Assembly: GCF_042653765.1 (NCBI RefSeq) | Contig: NZ_JBHSEZ010000028.1 | Coordinates: 248,001 to 312,000 of the forward strand | Direction: 5' to 3' | DNA length: 64,000 nt | From: Castellaniella denitrificans | Lineage (GTDB): Bacteria; Pseudomonadota; Gammaproteobacteria; Burkholderiales; Burkholderiaceae_B | In this document: positions 1 to 8,618 of the stretch, piece by piece | How the letters are laid out: every line of letters starts with the position of its first letter | Numbering within the stretch: position 1 is the first letter of the stretch | Notes under the pieces: model-generated | What the model was told of the DNA's origin: nothing | Seen by the model: the letters and a program-made list of their open reading frames with translations, nothing else | Database searches by the model: none | Made by a program: the position numbers and the translations under genes

Positions 1-1205
1 AGGACTACTACGAGCAGAACAAGGCGCGCTATGTGGTGCCGGCGCGCGTCAGCGTCAGCCACATCCTGGTCAAGCTGCCGGCCGGCGCCTCGGACGACGT
101 CGCCAAGACCGCGCTGGCCAAGGCCGAAGGCATCGTCACCCGCGCCCGCGCGGAACCGTCCGGGTTCGCCGATCTGGCCCGCAAGGAATCCCAGGACGCC
201 GGCACGGCGCGCGACGGCGGCCGCCTGGGCTGGATCCAGCGTGGCACGCTGCCGCTGGCCATGGAGCAGGCCGTGTTCGCGCTCAAGCAGGGGGAAGTCT
301 CCGATCCCGTGAAGGGGCCGGACGGCTATCACGTCTTCATGGCCGACCAGGTCCAGCCCGAGCAGGGCGAGTCCTTCGAGCAGGCCCGCGCCAAGGTCGA
401 GGACGAGGTGCGCCGCCAGCTGGCCGCCGACCGGTTCGCCGACATGGCCACCAAGCTCACCGGCCTAGTCTACGACAATCCGTCCAGCCTGGACCCGGCC
501 GCCAAGGATCTCGGCCTGCAGGTCCGCCAGGCCGGCGGAATCGCGCGCGACCGCCTGCTGAGCGCCGACGAGGCCGGCCCGGGCGCGGCCTCCGCCTCGG
601 GCGATTCCGCCATCCTGGGCGATGTGCGCGTGCGCCAGGCCCTGTTCAGTTCCCAGGTCCTGACCGACAAGCAGAATTCCGGCGTGATCGAGATCTCGCC
701 CGACACCATGGTGGTGGTGCGCGCGCGCGACGTGACGCCGGCGCACGTGCCGCCGCTGGAGCAGGTCCGCGACCATATCCGCGCGCAACTGACCGACGAG
801 CGCGCTCTCGCCGCCGCCGTGGCCGAAGGCGAGAAGACGCTGGCCGGGCTGAAGGCCCAGCCCTCGTCCGAGGGCTTCGGCGAGCCGGCAACGGTCAGCC
901 GCCTGGATCCCGCGGGCCTGTCCAAGAGCGTGCTGGACGCCGCGTTCGCCGTCGAGGCGGACAAGACCCTGCCGGCCTTCGGCGGCGTGGCGCTGCCGCG
1001 CGCCTACGCGATCGTCCAGGTCGACAAGGTCCAGCCCGGCACGACGGACGCGCCCGCGCTCGACGGCCTGGGCCAGCAGATGGCCCGGGTCTGGGGCGGC
1101 GTGGAGCAGCAGGCCGTGCTGGCCGAACTGCGCCAGCAGCTCGGCGTCAAGATCACGGACGAGGGGCGCAAGCTGGTCCAGCAGGGGGACGGCGGGTCGA
1201 ATTGA
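1..1205 (+). CDS. ppiD: PpiD-like periplasmic peptidyl-prolyl isomerase, 5' end missing
   Basis: About 400 in-frame codons are visible from base 3 to a TGA at 1203-1205; the N-terminal membrane anchor and chaperone half lie upstream of the window. A parvulin rotamase domain follows the linker: the VSVSHILVKLP strand, the GGRLGWI segment and the closing GYHVFM strand are all readable. A roughly 250-residue C-terminal region typical of PpiD comes after it. By family, PpiD is an inner-membrane-anchored foldase that helps outer-membrane and secreted proteins near the Sec exit. SurA is the main alternative, but the long tail after one parvulin domain fits PpiD better. A hairpin terminator follows directly. 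Confidence 0.85.
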   Translation, partial: DYYEQNKARYVVPARVSVSHILVKLPAGASDDVAKTALAKAEGIVTRARAEPSGFADLARKESQDAGTARDGGRLGWIQRGTLPLAMEQAVFALKQGEVSDPVKGPDGYHVFMADQVQPEQGESFEQARAKVEDEVRRQLAADRFADMATKLTGLVYDNPSSLDPAAKDLGLQVRQAGGIARDRLLSADEAGPGAASASGDSAILGDVRVRQALFSSQVLTDKQNSGVIEISPDTMVVVRARDVTPAHVPPLEQVRDHIRAQLTDERALAAAVAEGEKTLAGLKAQPSSEGFGEPATVSRLDPAGLSKSVLDAAFAVEADKTLPAFGGVALPRAYAIVQVDKVQPGTTDAPALDGLGQQMARVWGGVEQQAVLAELRQQLGVKITDEGRKLVQQGDGGSN

Positions 1206-1233
1206 CCGGTTTTCAGCCCGGCACGATGACGAA

Positions 1234-1260
1234 GGCCTCGGAATTCCGAGGCCTTTGTGT
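1234..1260 (+). terminator. Rho-independent terminator after ppiD
   Basis: Perfect 8-bp stem GGCCTCGG / CCGAGGCC with an AATT loop, followed by TTTGTGT, starting 28 bases after the ppiD stop. Confidence 0.75.
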
Positions 1261-1278
1261 TCGGGCGTCTTGGATTGC

Positions 1279-1367
1279 GGCGGTACTTCCCACGTCGCGG
1301 CTTGCAAGCCGCTCCGATTCGGTAGGCTGACAATGGTCCGCAGGGGACCATTGTCAGTCCGGCCTCA
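1279..1367 (-). repeat. Two-hairpin palindromic repeat, copy 1 (after spoT)
   Basis: Read on the minus strand it starts at the spoT stop codon. A 13-bp perfect stem (1327-1339 with 1345-1357, 5-base loop) is followed by a 16-bp perfect palindrome GCGGCTTGCAAGCCGC at 1297-1312. The same layout and much of the same sequence recur at 54644-54729 after infC. Where the copies differ inside the stems, both arms have changed so that pairing is kept. The element looks like a dispersed 3'-UTR or REP-type repeat; its function is not known from the sequence. Confidence 0.8.
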
Positions 1368-3629
1368 TCCTTTCGCGCGCACGATTTTTTGGACTTGGGG
1401 GACGTGCCGGATGGCGCGGATGACCTGGGCCAGGTGGTTGCGGCTGTCGACCTGGACCATGATGTTCAGCAGGGCCGTGGAGGCGGCCTCGTCGGGCATG
1501 GTGAGCTGGATGATGTTGGAGTCGGCTTCGGTGATCTCCGCCGCCAGGCGGCCCAGCACGCCGCGTTCGTTCAGGACGGTCAGTTCCAGGCGCGTGGTCA
1601 GGTGCCGGGCCGTGGTGGTGTCCCAGATCACCGGGATCCAGCGTTCCGGCTCGCGCGCCTGCTGGCGTTTGGCCACGGGACAGTCGGTCATGTGCACCAC
1701 CAGCCCGTGGCCTAGGCGGATGCCGCCGATGATCGCGTCGCCCGGCAGCGGGCCGCAGCAGGGGGCCAGCTGGACCGCCTGGCCCTCGTTGCCGTGGATC
1801 ACGATGGGCGCGCTGGTGACGGACGTGAATTCGTCCACCGCCATCGCGGTGGTTTCCAGCATGGCGTTTTCCGGGGCGAAGCGGCGCGCCACCACGGCGG
1901 CCAGGCGCTTGCCCAGGCCGATGTCGGCCAGGATCTCCGTGCGCGAGGCCCCGCCAGAGCCCTTGGCCAGCCGTTCCCACTGCGGATCGTCGTCCTTGGG
2001 GTAGGGGATGGACAACTGGTCGAAGGCCTGGTTCAGCAGCCGGCGGCCGAAGGCCACGGATTCCTCGTAGCGCTCGTTGCGCAGGTAATGGCGGATCTCC
2101 GAGCGCGCGCGGCCCGTGCGCACGTAGTTCAGCCACTGGGCGCTGGGGCGCGAGGCGGCCGAAGTGACGATTTCCACCGCGTCACCGCTGTGCAGTTCCG
2201 TGCGCAGCGGCGAGAACTCGCCGTTGATCTTGCAGGCCACGGCATGGTTGCCGACGTCCGTGTGGATCGCATAGGCGAAGTCCACCGGCGTGGCGCCGCG
2301 CGGCAGCGACAGGATCTTTCCCTGGGGGGTGAACACGTAGACCGCGTCGGGGAACAGGTCGACCTTGACGTGTTCCAGGAATTCGCCCGAATCCCCGGTC
2401 TGGCTCTGGATGTCCAGCAGGGACTGCAGCCATTGGTGGGTGCGCTTCTGCAGGTCGTTGAGCGAGGTGCCCTGTTCCTTGTAGAGCCAGTGGGACGCCA
2501 CGCCTTCCTCGGCCACGTGGTCCATGTCCCGGGTGCGGAACTGGAATTCCACCGGCGTGCCGTAGGGGCCGATCAGCGTCGTGTGCAGGGACTGGTAGCC
2601 GTTGATCTTCGGGATGGCGATGTAGTCCTTGAACTTGCCGGGCACCGGGCGGTAGAGCTGGTGCAGCGTGCCCATGGCCAGGTAGCATTCCGGCAGGGTG
2701 TGGACGATGATGCGAAAGCCGTAGATGTCGAGCACGTCGGAGAACGACTTCTTCTGCTCGACCATTTTCTTGTAGATGCCGTAGAGCGACTTTTCCCGGC
2801 CGCTGACTTCCGCGTCCAGGCCGGCGGCGGGCAGCGCGGCGCGCACGGCCTCGGCGATCTTCGAGACGACCTCGCGGCGGTTGCCGCGCGCCGCCATCAT
2901 GGCCTTGTGCAGGACCGCATAGCGGTTCGGGTGGATGGCCTTGAAGCAGCGGTCCTGCAGCTCGCGGAACAGCGCGTTCAACCCCAGCCGGTGCGCGATC
3001 GGCGTGTAGATGTCCAGGGTCTCGCGCGCCACGCGGCGGCGCTTTTCGGGGTTGACCGCGTCCAGCGTGCGCATGTTGTGCAGCCGGTCGGCGAGCTTGA
3101 TCAGGATCACGCGCACGTCGCGCGCCATGGCCAGCAGCATCTTGCGGAAGGACTCCGCCTGCTGCTCGGCCTTGGTGGCGTATTCCAGGCGTTCGAGCTT
3201 GGTCAGGCCGTCGACGATCTCGGCGACCTCGACGCCGAATTTCTCGGCCAGTTCCTGCTTGCTGACGTTCTGATCCTCGATCACGTCGTGCAGCAGGGCG
3301 GCCATCAGGGAATCGGCGTCGAGCTTCCAGCCGGCGCAGATTTCAGTGACGGCGATGGGGTGGGAGATGTATGGCTCGCCGCTGGCGCGGAACTGCCCCA
3401 GGTGGGCGTTGTCGGCGAAGCGGTAGGCTTCCCGGATCCGCTCGATGTCGCGCGGGCCGAGATAGCCGGAGACGATCTGGTTGAGCCCGGCCAGCGAGGC
3501 GATCGGGCTGGGCGCGGGTTCGGACTGCGGGGCAGGGGCGGTGTGCGGCTTGCGCCGCCGCAGGCGGGGGCCTTTGCGCAGGACGGCGAGCAGTCCGGAG
3601 GACGCGCCGCGCAAACCTGAGAACGCCAT
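1365..3629 (-). CDS. spoT: Bifunctional (p)ppGpp synthetase/hydrolase SpoT/Rel
   Basis: The 754-residue protein has the full long-RSH layout. The HD hydrolase domain is intact, with HDVIED near residue 114, whereas E. coli RelA has lost this motif. A nucleotidyl-synthetase domain follows (GREKSLYGIYKKM, NGYQSLH, EFQFRT), then a TGS domain (VYVFTPQGK) and a C-terminal ACT domain. By family it makes and degrades the stringent-response alarmone; with both active sites preserved it is probably bifunctional. I chose the ATG at 3629 (MAFSGLRG) because upstream codons run into the rpoZ stop region. The gmk-rpoZ-spoT order is standard in proteobacteria. The stop codon is the first base of a palindromic repeat. 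Confidence 0.93.
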   Translation of the reverse strand: MAFSGLRGASSGLLAVLRKGPRLRRRKPHTAPAPQSEPAPSPIASLAGLNQIVSGYLGPRDIERIREAYRFADNAHLGQFRASGEPYISHPIAVTEICAGWKLDADSLMAALLHDVIEDQNVSKQELAEKFGVEVAEIVDGLTKLERLEYATKAEQQAESFRKMLLAMARDVRVILIKLADRLHNMRTLDAVNPEKRRRVARETLDIYTPIAHRLGLNALFRELQDRCFKAIHPNRYAVLHKAMMAARGNRREVVSKIAEAVRAALPAAGLDAEVSGREKSLYGIYKKMVEQKKSFSDVLDIYGFRIIVHTLPECYLAMGTLHQLYRPVPGKFKDYIAIPKINGYQSLHTTLIGPYGTPVEFQFRTRDMDHVAEEGVASHWLYKEQGTSLNDLQKRTHQWLQSLLDIQSQTGDSGEFLEHVKVDLFPDAVYVFTPQGKILSLPRGATPVDFAYAIHTDVGNHAVACKINGEFSPLRTELHSGDAVEIVTSAASRPSAQWLNYVRTGRARSEIRHYLRNERYEESVAFGRRLLNQAFDQLSIPYPKDDDPQWERLAKGSGGASRTEILADIGLGKRLAAVVARRFAPENAMLETTAMAVDEFTSVTSAPIVIHGNEGQAVQLAPCCGPLPGDAIIGGIRLGHGLVVHMTDCPVAKRQQAREPERWIPVIWDTTTARHLTTRLELTVLNERGVLGRLAAEITEADSNIIQLTMPDEAASTALLNIMVQVDSRNHLAQVIRAIRHVPQVQKIVRAKG

Positions 3630-3645
3630 GGCCCGCCCCCCGGAA

Positions 3646-3849
3646 TCAGGTGGGGACTTTGCGCAGCATCTCGGTGCCGACCAGGCCCTGGGCGATTTCA
3701 CGCAGCGCGGTGACCGTGGGCTTGTTGTGGCTCTGGATGCGGGGCTCGTGACCCTGGGCCAGTTCGCGGGCGCGATAGGTCGCGACCAGGGTCAGGTCGA
3801 AGCGGTTGGGCACTTGCTCGAGGCAGTCTTCTACGGTGATGCGGGCCAT
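3646..3849 (-). CDS. rpoZ: RNA polymerase omega subunit
   Basis: A 67-residue protein beginning MARITVEDCLEQVPNRF, the signature omega N-terminus, with the following VATYRARELAQG helix. Omega binds the beta-prime subunit and helps polymerase assembly and the ppGpp response. It lies 12 bases downstream of gmk and 16 bases upstream of spoT on the same strand, so one transcript for all three is likely. Confidence 0.95.
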   Translation of the reverse strand: MARITVEDCLEQVPNRFDLTLVATYRARELAQGHEPRIQSHNKPTVTALREIAQGLVGTEMLRKVPT

Positions 3850-3861
3850 ATGTATCCTGGT

Positions 3862-4506
3862 TCAGGGTGCGGTTGACAGCGGTTTGCGGATGCCCAGCTG
3901 GGTGAACAGTTCGGCGTGCCGGACGGATTGCGCCGTGTAGCGCAGCCGCGCCGCGCAGATCACGTGCCGGAGCTGTTCCAATGCAAGGCTAAATTCTTGA
4001 TTAATAATAACATATTCGCAATCAGAGGCATGCGCCATTTCGCCGCCCGCGGCGAGCAGCCGCCGGGCGATGACCTGGGGCGCGTCCTGGCCGCGCTTTT
4101 TCAGGCGGGCTTCGAGGGCCTCGATCGAGGGCGGCAGGATGAAGATGCCGATCGCCTGGGGGTAGTGGCGGCGCACCTGGAGTGCGCCCTGCCAGTCGAT
4201 TTCCAGGATGATGTCGGTGCCTTCGGCCAGGGCCTGCTCGACCCGGTCGCGGGGCGTGCCATAGAAATTGCCGTGGACCTCCGCCCATTCGAGCATGTCG
4301 CCCCGGTCGCGCAGGGCCTGGAAGGTTTCCACGGAGACGAAGCGGTAGTGTTTTTTGTCTTCTTCGCCGGGCCGAGGCGTACGGGTGGTGCAGGAAATGG
4401 ACAGCGCCAGGCTGGCGTCCTTTTCCAGCAGGGCATTGACCAGGCTGGACTTGCCCGCCCCGCTGGGGGCGACCACCATGAAGATATTGCCGGAAGACTG
4501 CGTCAT
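3862..4506 (-). CDS. gmk: Guanylate kinase
   Basis: A 214-residue enzyme of normal length that phosphorylates GMP to GDP with ATP. The P-loop APSGAGKSS lies near residues 13-21, followed by the GMP-binding segment SCTTRTPRPGE and the VHGNFYGTP motif that contacts the base. It is the first gene of the gmk-rpoZ-spoT string, or second if the unknown gene 12 bases upstream is co-transcribed. Guanine nucleotide supply and ppGpp metabolism are thus linked in one operon. Confidence 0.96.
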   Translation of the reverse strand: MTQSSGNIFMVVAPSGAGKSSLVNALLEKDASLALSISCTTRTPRPGEEDKKHYRFVSVETFQALRDRGDMLEWAEVHGNFYGTPRDRVEQALAEGTDIILEIDWQGALQVRRHYPQAIGIFILPPSIEALEARLKKRGQDAPQVIARRLLAAGGEMAHASDCEYVIINQEFSLALEQLRHVICAARLRYTAQSVRHAELFTQLGIRKPLSTAP

Positions 4507-4518
4507 GTCGGATTCGTG

Positions 4519-4857
4519 TCAGCGTGAGGCGGATGCCGGGTCGGGCTGGCCGAACTCGGCCAGCGCATCGGCGTAGGCCTGAGGGCCGGTGCACAGGAAG
4601 ACGATGGCGTCGCCCGGGTTCAGGTTGAAGAGCACGTCCTGGATCTGTTCCGAGGCGTCGTCGCCGTCGTGGATCGCGGCGACGTGGACATCGCCGTCCC
4701 CCTGGAACTGCTCGGCCGGGACCAGTTCCGCCACCTGCTCGACGTCGGCTTCGCGCTGGGCCACGTAGACCCGGAAGGACAGGTCTTCCAGGGTGATGTC
4801 CAGGACCAGCCCCCGGTCCAGATGAGAGATCAGTCGGCTGTCGAGCGGCATGGGCAT
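4519..4857 (-). CDS. Conserved-looking hypothetical protein
   Basis: An acidic protein of 112 residues starting MPMPLDSR; an alternative ATG lies two codons later at 4851. I do not recognise a family. Codon use is strongly biased to G or C in third position, like its neighbours, so the frame is very likely real. There is no signal peptide or membrane segment. The middle is rich in Asp, Glu and Gln (QREADVEQVAELVPAEQ; HDGDDASEQIQDVLFNL) and ends in a hydrophobic strand AIVFLCTGP. It lies 12 bases upstream of gmk, the position where other genomes often carry yicC, but it does not look like YicC. Confidence 0.65.
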   Translation of the reverse strand: MPMPLDSRLISHLDRGLVLDITLEDLSFRVYVAQREADVEQVAELVPAEQFQGDGDVHVAAIHDGDDASEQIQDVLFNLNPGDAIVFLCTGPQAYADALAEFGQPDPASASR

Positions 4858-4958
4858 TGGGGAAGTGGGACGAGTTCCCCGATTATAGACGCTTTGCCGG
4901 GATGGCCCGGGTGCGGGCCGGGGCTTGCGGATCGGCGAGCCGGCTCCGTGCAGTCCGC

Positions 4959-5750
4959 TCAGGGCCGGACGGCGCCGAACGTCGCCACTACCGGCGCGTG
5001 GTCCGAGGGCTTGTCCCAGCCGCGCGGCGTCTTGTCCACCGCGCATTCCCGGCAGCGCGCCGCCAGGTCCGGCGTCGCCAGGATGTGGTCGATGCGCAGG
5101 CCGGCGTTGCGCCGGAAGCCCATCTGGCGGTAGTCCCACCAGCTGAAGGTGCGCGGCGGCTGGTCGAACAGGCGGAAGGTGTCCTTCAGGCCCAGGCCCA
5201 GCAGGTCGCGGAAGGCCTGGCGCTCGGGGTCGGAAACCAGGATTCCGCCTGCCCAGGCGGCGGGGTCGTGCACGTCCTCGTCGGCCGGAGCGACGTTGTA
5301 GTCGCCCAGGATCGCCAGGTCCGGGTGGCGGCCGATCTCCGCGTCCAGCCAGCCGCGCAGCGCCTGGAACCAGTCCAGCTTGTAGGCGTACTTGTCGCTG
5401 CCCACCGCCTGGCCGTTGGGGCAGTAGGCGCTGACGACGCGCACGGGCCGCCCGTCCGGGCCGGGCAGGGTGGCGGCGATGATGCGCTGCTGCGGATCGT
5501 CGTAGCCGGGGATGTTGCGCTGCACGTCCAGCAGGGGTGTCCTGCTCAGGATCGCCACGCCGTTGTAGGTTTTCTGTCCCGCCCAGCAGGCGTGGTAGCC
5601 GGCGGCTTGCAGGGCCTCGTGCGGGAATTTTTCATCCGGCAGCTTCAATTCCTGCAGGCATAGCGCGTCGACCGGATTGGCCCGCAGCCAGTCCAGGACG
5701 TGGCCCAGGCGGACGTTCAGGGAATTGACGTTCCAGGTGGCGAGTTTCAT
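4959..5750 (-). CDS. xth: Exodeoxyribonuclease III / AP endonuclease
   Basis: A 263-residue member of the exonuclease-endonuclease-phosphatase superfamily. Diagnostic motifs in order: WNVNSL at the N-terminus, LQELK with the metal-binding Glu, the GDYNV loop with catalytic Asp and Asn, RIDHIL, and the terminal SDHAPV with the catalytic His. By family it cuts at abasic sites and removes 3' blocking groups during base excision repair. The start MKLATWN at 5750 aligns with family N-termini, so a longer reading frame upstream is not used. Confidence 0.93.
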   Translation of the reverse strand: MKLATWNVNSLNVRLGHVLDWLRANPVDALCLQELKLPDEKFPHEALQAAGYHACWAGQKTYNGVAILSRTPLLDVQRNIPGYDDPQQRIIAATLPGPDGRPVRVVSAYCPNGQAVGSDKYAYKLDWFQALRGWLDAEIGRHPDLAILGDYNVAPADEDVHDPAAWAGGILVSDPERQAFRDLLGLGLKDTFRLFDQPPRTFSWWDYRQMGFRRNAGLRIDHILATPDLAARCRECAVDKTPRGWDKPSDHAPVVATFGAVRP

Positions 5751-5823
5751 AGGGGGCGATGCTTCGTGCAAAGGCCACTATGGTATCAGCCTGGCATCGG
5801 CCGCATGCCTTGGGGCCGTCCCC

Positions 5824-7599
5824 TCAGCGCCTCCCATGCCCCAGCCTGGGCGCCGCCGGTCCCGGCAGCGCGGCGGCACGCTGTCCGCCGGCTGCCTGGA
5901 CGCCCTGATCCCTCAGCCGGAAGGTGGCGACCAGTTGCGCCAGGGTGTCGGCCTGCTCCTGCAGGCTGGATGCGGCGGCGGCCGACTCTTCCACCAGGCT
6001 GGCGTTCTGCCGGGTGACGTCGTCCATCTGCGTGACCGCCGAGTTGATCTCCTCGATGCCGGTGGTCTGCTCGCGGCTGGCCGCGCTGATCTCGCCCATG
6101 ATGTCGGTGACACGGTTGATGCTGTCGACGATGTCCTGCATCGTGGCGCCGGCGCGCGAGGCCTGCTCGTTGCCCTTGGCGGCGGATTCGACCGAGGTGT
6201 CGATCAGGCCCTNNNNNNNNNNGGTGGCGCCGGCGCGCGAGGCCTGCTCGTTGCCCTTGGCGGCGGATTCGACCGAGGTGTCGATCAGGCCCTTGATCTC
6301 CTTGGCCGCGCCGGCCGAACGCTGGGCGAGCGCCCGGACCTCGGAGGCCACCACGGCGAAGCCGCGGCCCTGTTCGCCGGCGCGGGCGGCCTCGACCGCG
6401 GCGTTCAGGGCGAGGATGTTGGTCTGGAAGGCGATGGNNNNNNNNNNTTCGCCGGCGCGGGCGGCCTCGACCGCGGCGTTCAGGGCGAGGATGTTGGTCT
6501 GGAAGGCGATGGAGTCGATGACGCCGATGATGTCGGCGACCTGCTGGGACTTGGCGTTGATCTCGCCCATGGTGGAGACGAGCTCGGCGACGATGGCGCC
6601 GCCGTCGGTGGCGGTCCTGGCGGCCGAGGCGGCCAGTGTGTTGGCCTGCTGGGCGTTGTCGGCGTTCTGGCGCACGGTGGCGGTGATTTCCTCCATCGTG
6701 GCGGCGGTCTCGGCCAGGGAACTGGCCTGTTCTTCCGTGCGCGAGGACAGGTCCAGGTTGCCGGCGCTGATCTGCGCCGAGGCCGAGGCGATCGCGTCCG
6801 AACCGCTGCGCACTTCGCCCAGGGCGCCGCGCAGATTGCGGGTCATGGTGGCCAGGGCGTTCAGCAACTGGCCGATTTCATTCGCCGAGTCCACGTGGAT
6901 TTCATGGCTGAGGTCGCGTTGCGCGATGGCCTCGGCGGCCGTGACCGCGCGCCGCAGCGGTCCGGTGATGGCGCGCATGACGCGCCAGGCGAACAGGGGC
7001 CCCAGGATGAAGGCCAGGATCGTGGCCAGCGCGAGGATGCGTTCGCTCAGCGTGGCCTGGTCCGCCGATTGCCGCTGGGCCAGGTCGATCTGTTCCTGCT
7101 GGTAGGTGTTCAGCGCCTCGATGCTGGCGAGATAGGTCCGGTTGATCTCGGGCAGGCGTTCCCGGACGATGTCGTTGGCGACCATGGCCTGGTGCTCGTC
7201 CAGCGCCTTGTAGATGGTGTCGAGGGTGCCCAGGTAGCTGGCGCGCTGGTCCATGATGTGCTGGAAGAGGCGCCGGGACTCGGGCGTGGTGAACAGGGTG
7301 TCGGCCTGCCGGGTGTATTCGCTGATTTTCTTCGTCGCGTCGCTGATCCCCTCCTTGAAGTACTCGACCATTTCCGGATCCGAGACCAGGGCGTAGGCCA
7401 TGACCTGGTTGGCGCGGACATCGACGGCCCGGATCCACCGGTCCATCAGCTGGCCGGCCTGGCGGCGCTGGCCGATTTCCTCGGCGATCGACTGGGCGTT
7501 GATGGCGTTCCAGATGCCGATCAGCGCCAGGATCAGGGCCAGGGACAGGAGGAAGCCGAAAGCCGCGGCGAGCCGCGTACTGATCTTGAGGTTTTTCAT
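5824..7599 (-). CDS. Methyl-accepting chemotaxis protein 1 (assembly-damaged)
   Basis: A chemoreceptor with a first membrane segment near residues 10-30, a periplasmic four-helix-bundle-type ligand domain with an RANQVM motif, a second membrane segment (ILALATILAFILGPLFAW), a HAMP domain and a cytoplasmic signalling hairpin with the AFQTNILALNAAVEAARAGE tip. Two runs of ten N each sit between duplicated flanks of 70 bp and 65 bp. Collapsing them leaves a frame-preserving gene of about 539 codons, normal for the family. The duplications are therefore assembly artefacts. The C-terminus lacks an obvious CheR-tether pentapeptide. The ligand cannot be told from sequence. Confidence 0.9.
   Translation of the reverse strand: MKNLKISTRLAAAFGFLLSLALILALIGIWNAINAQSIAEEIGQRRQAGQLMDRWIRAVDVRANQVMAYALVSDPEMVEYFKEGISDATKKISEYTRQADTLFTTPESRRLFQHIMDQRASYLGTLDTIYKALDEHQAMVANDIVRERLPEINRTYLASIEALNTYQQEQIDLAQRQSADQATLSERILALATILAFILGPLFAWRVMRAITGPLRRAVTAAEAIAQRDLSHEIHVDSANEIGQLLNALATMTRNLRGALGEVRSGSDAIASASAQISAGNLDLSSRTEEQASSLAETAATMEEITATVRQNADNAQQANTLAASAARTATDGGAIVAELVSTMGEINAKSQQVADIIGVIDSIAFQTNILALNAAVEAARAGEXXXXIAFQTNILALNAAVEAARAGEQGRGFAVVASEVRALAQRSAGAAKEIKGLIDTSVESAAKGNEQASRAGATXXXXGLIDTSVESAAKGNEQASRAGATMQDIVDSINRVTDIMGEISAASREQTTGIEEINSAVTQMDDVTRQNASLVEESAAAASSLQEQADTLAQLVATFRLRDQGVQAAGGQRAAALPGPAAPRLGHGRR
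6143..6293. other. Assembly artefact: 70-bp duplicate around N gap
   Basis: Bases 6143-6212 and 6224-6293 are identical and are separated by ten N (6213-6222). This is what results when two contigs that share their ends are joined without merging. The offset of 81 keeps the reading frame. Confidence 0.9.
6373..6512. other. Assembly artefact: 65-bp duplicate around N gap
   Basis: Bases 6373-6437 and 6448-6512 are identical and flank ten N (6438-6447), with a 75-base offset. The segment encodes the hyperconserved receptor tip, which is shared with the receptor at 43163-44314 and is a natural assembly break point. Confidence 0.9.
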
Positions 7600-7796
7600 G
7601 AGGGTCCGGCGATGCGCGCCATTCGTGAGAAGAATGCCCTCAATGTTAGGGAAAACCCTGGAATCATGATCGATCCAGCAGAGGGCAATAAGGCCCCCAG
7701 TATTTTGTTTACCGGTGTATAACCTCTTTGTTCATGCGGGAATCGCATCGAATCGGCGGCGTACGATCCGGCGGCGAGGCCGGGACGGGCGCCGGG

Positions 7797-8453
7797 TCAG
7801 GCGGCCGTCAGGCGGAAGACGCCGGTGTCCATGCGGGACACCCCGCGCTCGGCGAACTTGGGTTCCTGTGCCAGGACGTCGCGGGTCTCCAGCCGTTCGA
7901 TGCGCCAGCGGTCGCCGTAGAGCGCCCGGATCTCGGATTCGGGCACGGAGAACGGCGGACCGTCCATTTCCGACTGCGGATAGTCCAGGGTCAGCAGCAG
8001 CGCGCGGCAGCCGATGGGCAACTGGCCGTAGACGTGGCGCGCATAGCGCGTGCGCAGTTCCGGCGGCAGGGCGATCAGGGCGGCGCGGTCATAGCAGGCC
8101 GCACAGCCGGCCAGGGTCTCCGCGCCCAGGCCGAAGATGTCGCCGCACAGGAACTCGATCGATCCGGCGCGGTACAGGGTGCCCTGGGGCGTGGGCCGGA
8201 TTTCGGGCCGCAGCGCGTGTTCCTCGAAGAACTGCCCGACGGCGATCGGCGAGAGTTCCACGGCCAGCACGTCGTGGCCCTGCGCCGCCAGCCAGGCGAC
8301 GTCCAGGGTCTTGCCGGCCAGGGGCACCAGCACCCGGCTGCCGGCCGGCAGTCCGAGCCCGGGCCAGTGTTTCTGCAGCAGGGGCATGACGCGGGATTGA
8401 TGGAAGCCGGTCTGTCCGAGCTCCCAGCGTTGCAGCCAGAAATCCGTATCCAT
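7797..8453 (-). CDS. tpm: Thiopurine S-methyltransferase family protein
   Basis: A 218-residue SAM-dependent methyltransferase. The N-terminus MDTDFWLQRWELGQTGFHQ is the bacterial TPMT signature. The SAM site follows as VPLAGKTLDVAWLA, with ELSPIAV, CGDIF and YDRAAL as the next motifs. By family it methylates thiopurines and, in bacteria, selenium and tellurium oxyanions, often giving tellurite tolerance. I chose the ATG at 8453 because it matches the family start; upstream in-frame codons are low-quality. It seems to be a single-gene unit divergent from the DUF4168 gene. Confidence 0.88.
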   Translation of the reverse strand: MDTDFWLQRWELGQTGFHQSRVMPLLQKHWPGLGLPAGSRVLVPLAGKTLDVAWLAAQGHDVLAVELSPIAVGQFFEEHALRPEIRPTPQGTLYRAGSIEFLCGDIFGLGAETLAGCAACYDRAALIALPPELRTRYARHVYGQLPIGCRALLLTLDYPQSEMDGPPFSVPESEIRALYGDRWRIERLETRDVLAQEPKFAERGVSRMDTGVFRLTAA

Positions 8454-8618
8454 GTGTGTCTCTTCGCGGGAATGGGCATGCGCATGCCGGACTGGGAAGC
8501 GTCCGGTTCCGGCGGCGGCTGGTGGCATGATGACACAGGACCGTACATCGGGAAACTTGAAACGCTCCGCCTCCGCCGCGATGATGAAACAGTCGATCAC
8601 GCAACGCAGGAGTACAGA

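Noticed and set aside
7600..7796. FliA (sigma-28) promoter of receptor 1
   Set aside because: A TAAA and a GCC-containing -10-like block occur on the minus strand, but spacing and the GATAA part do not fit.
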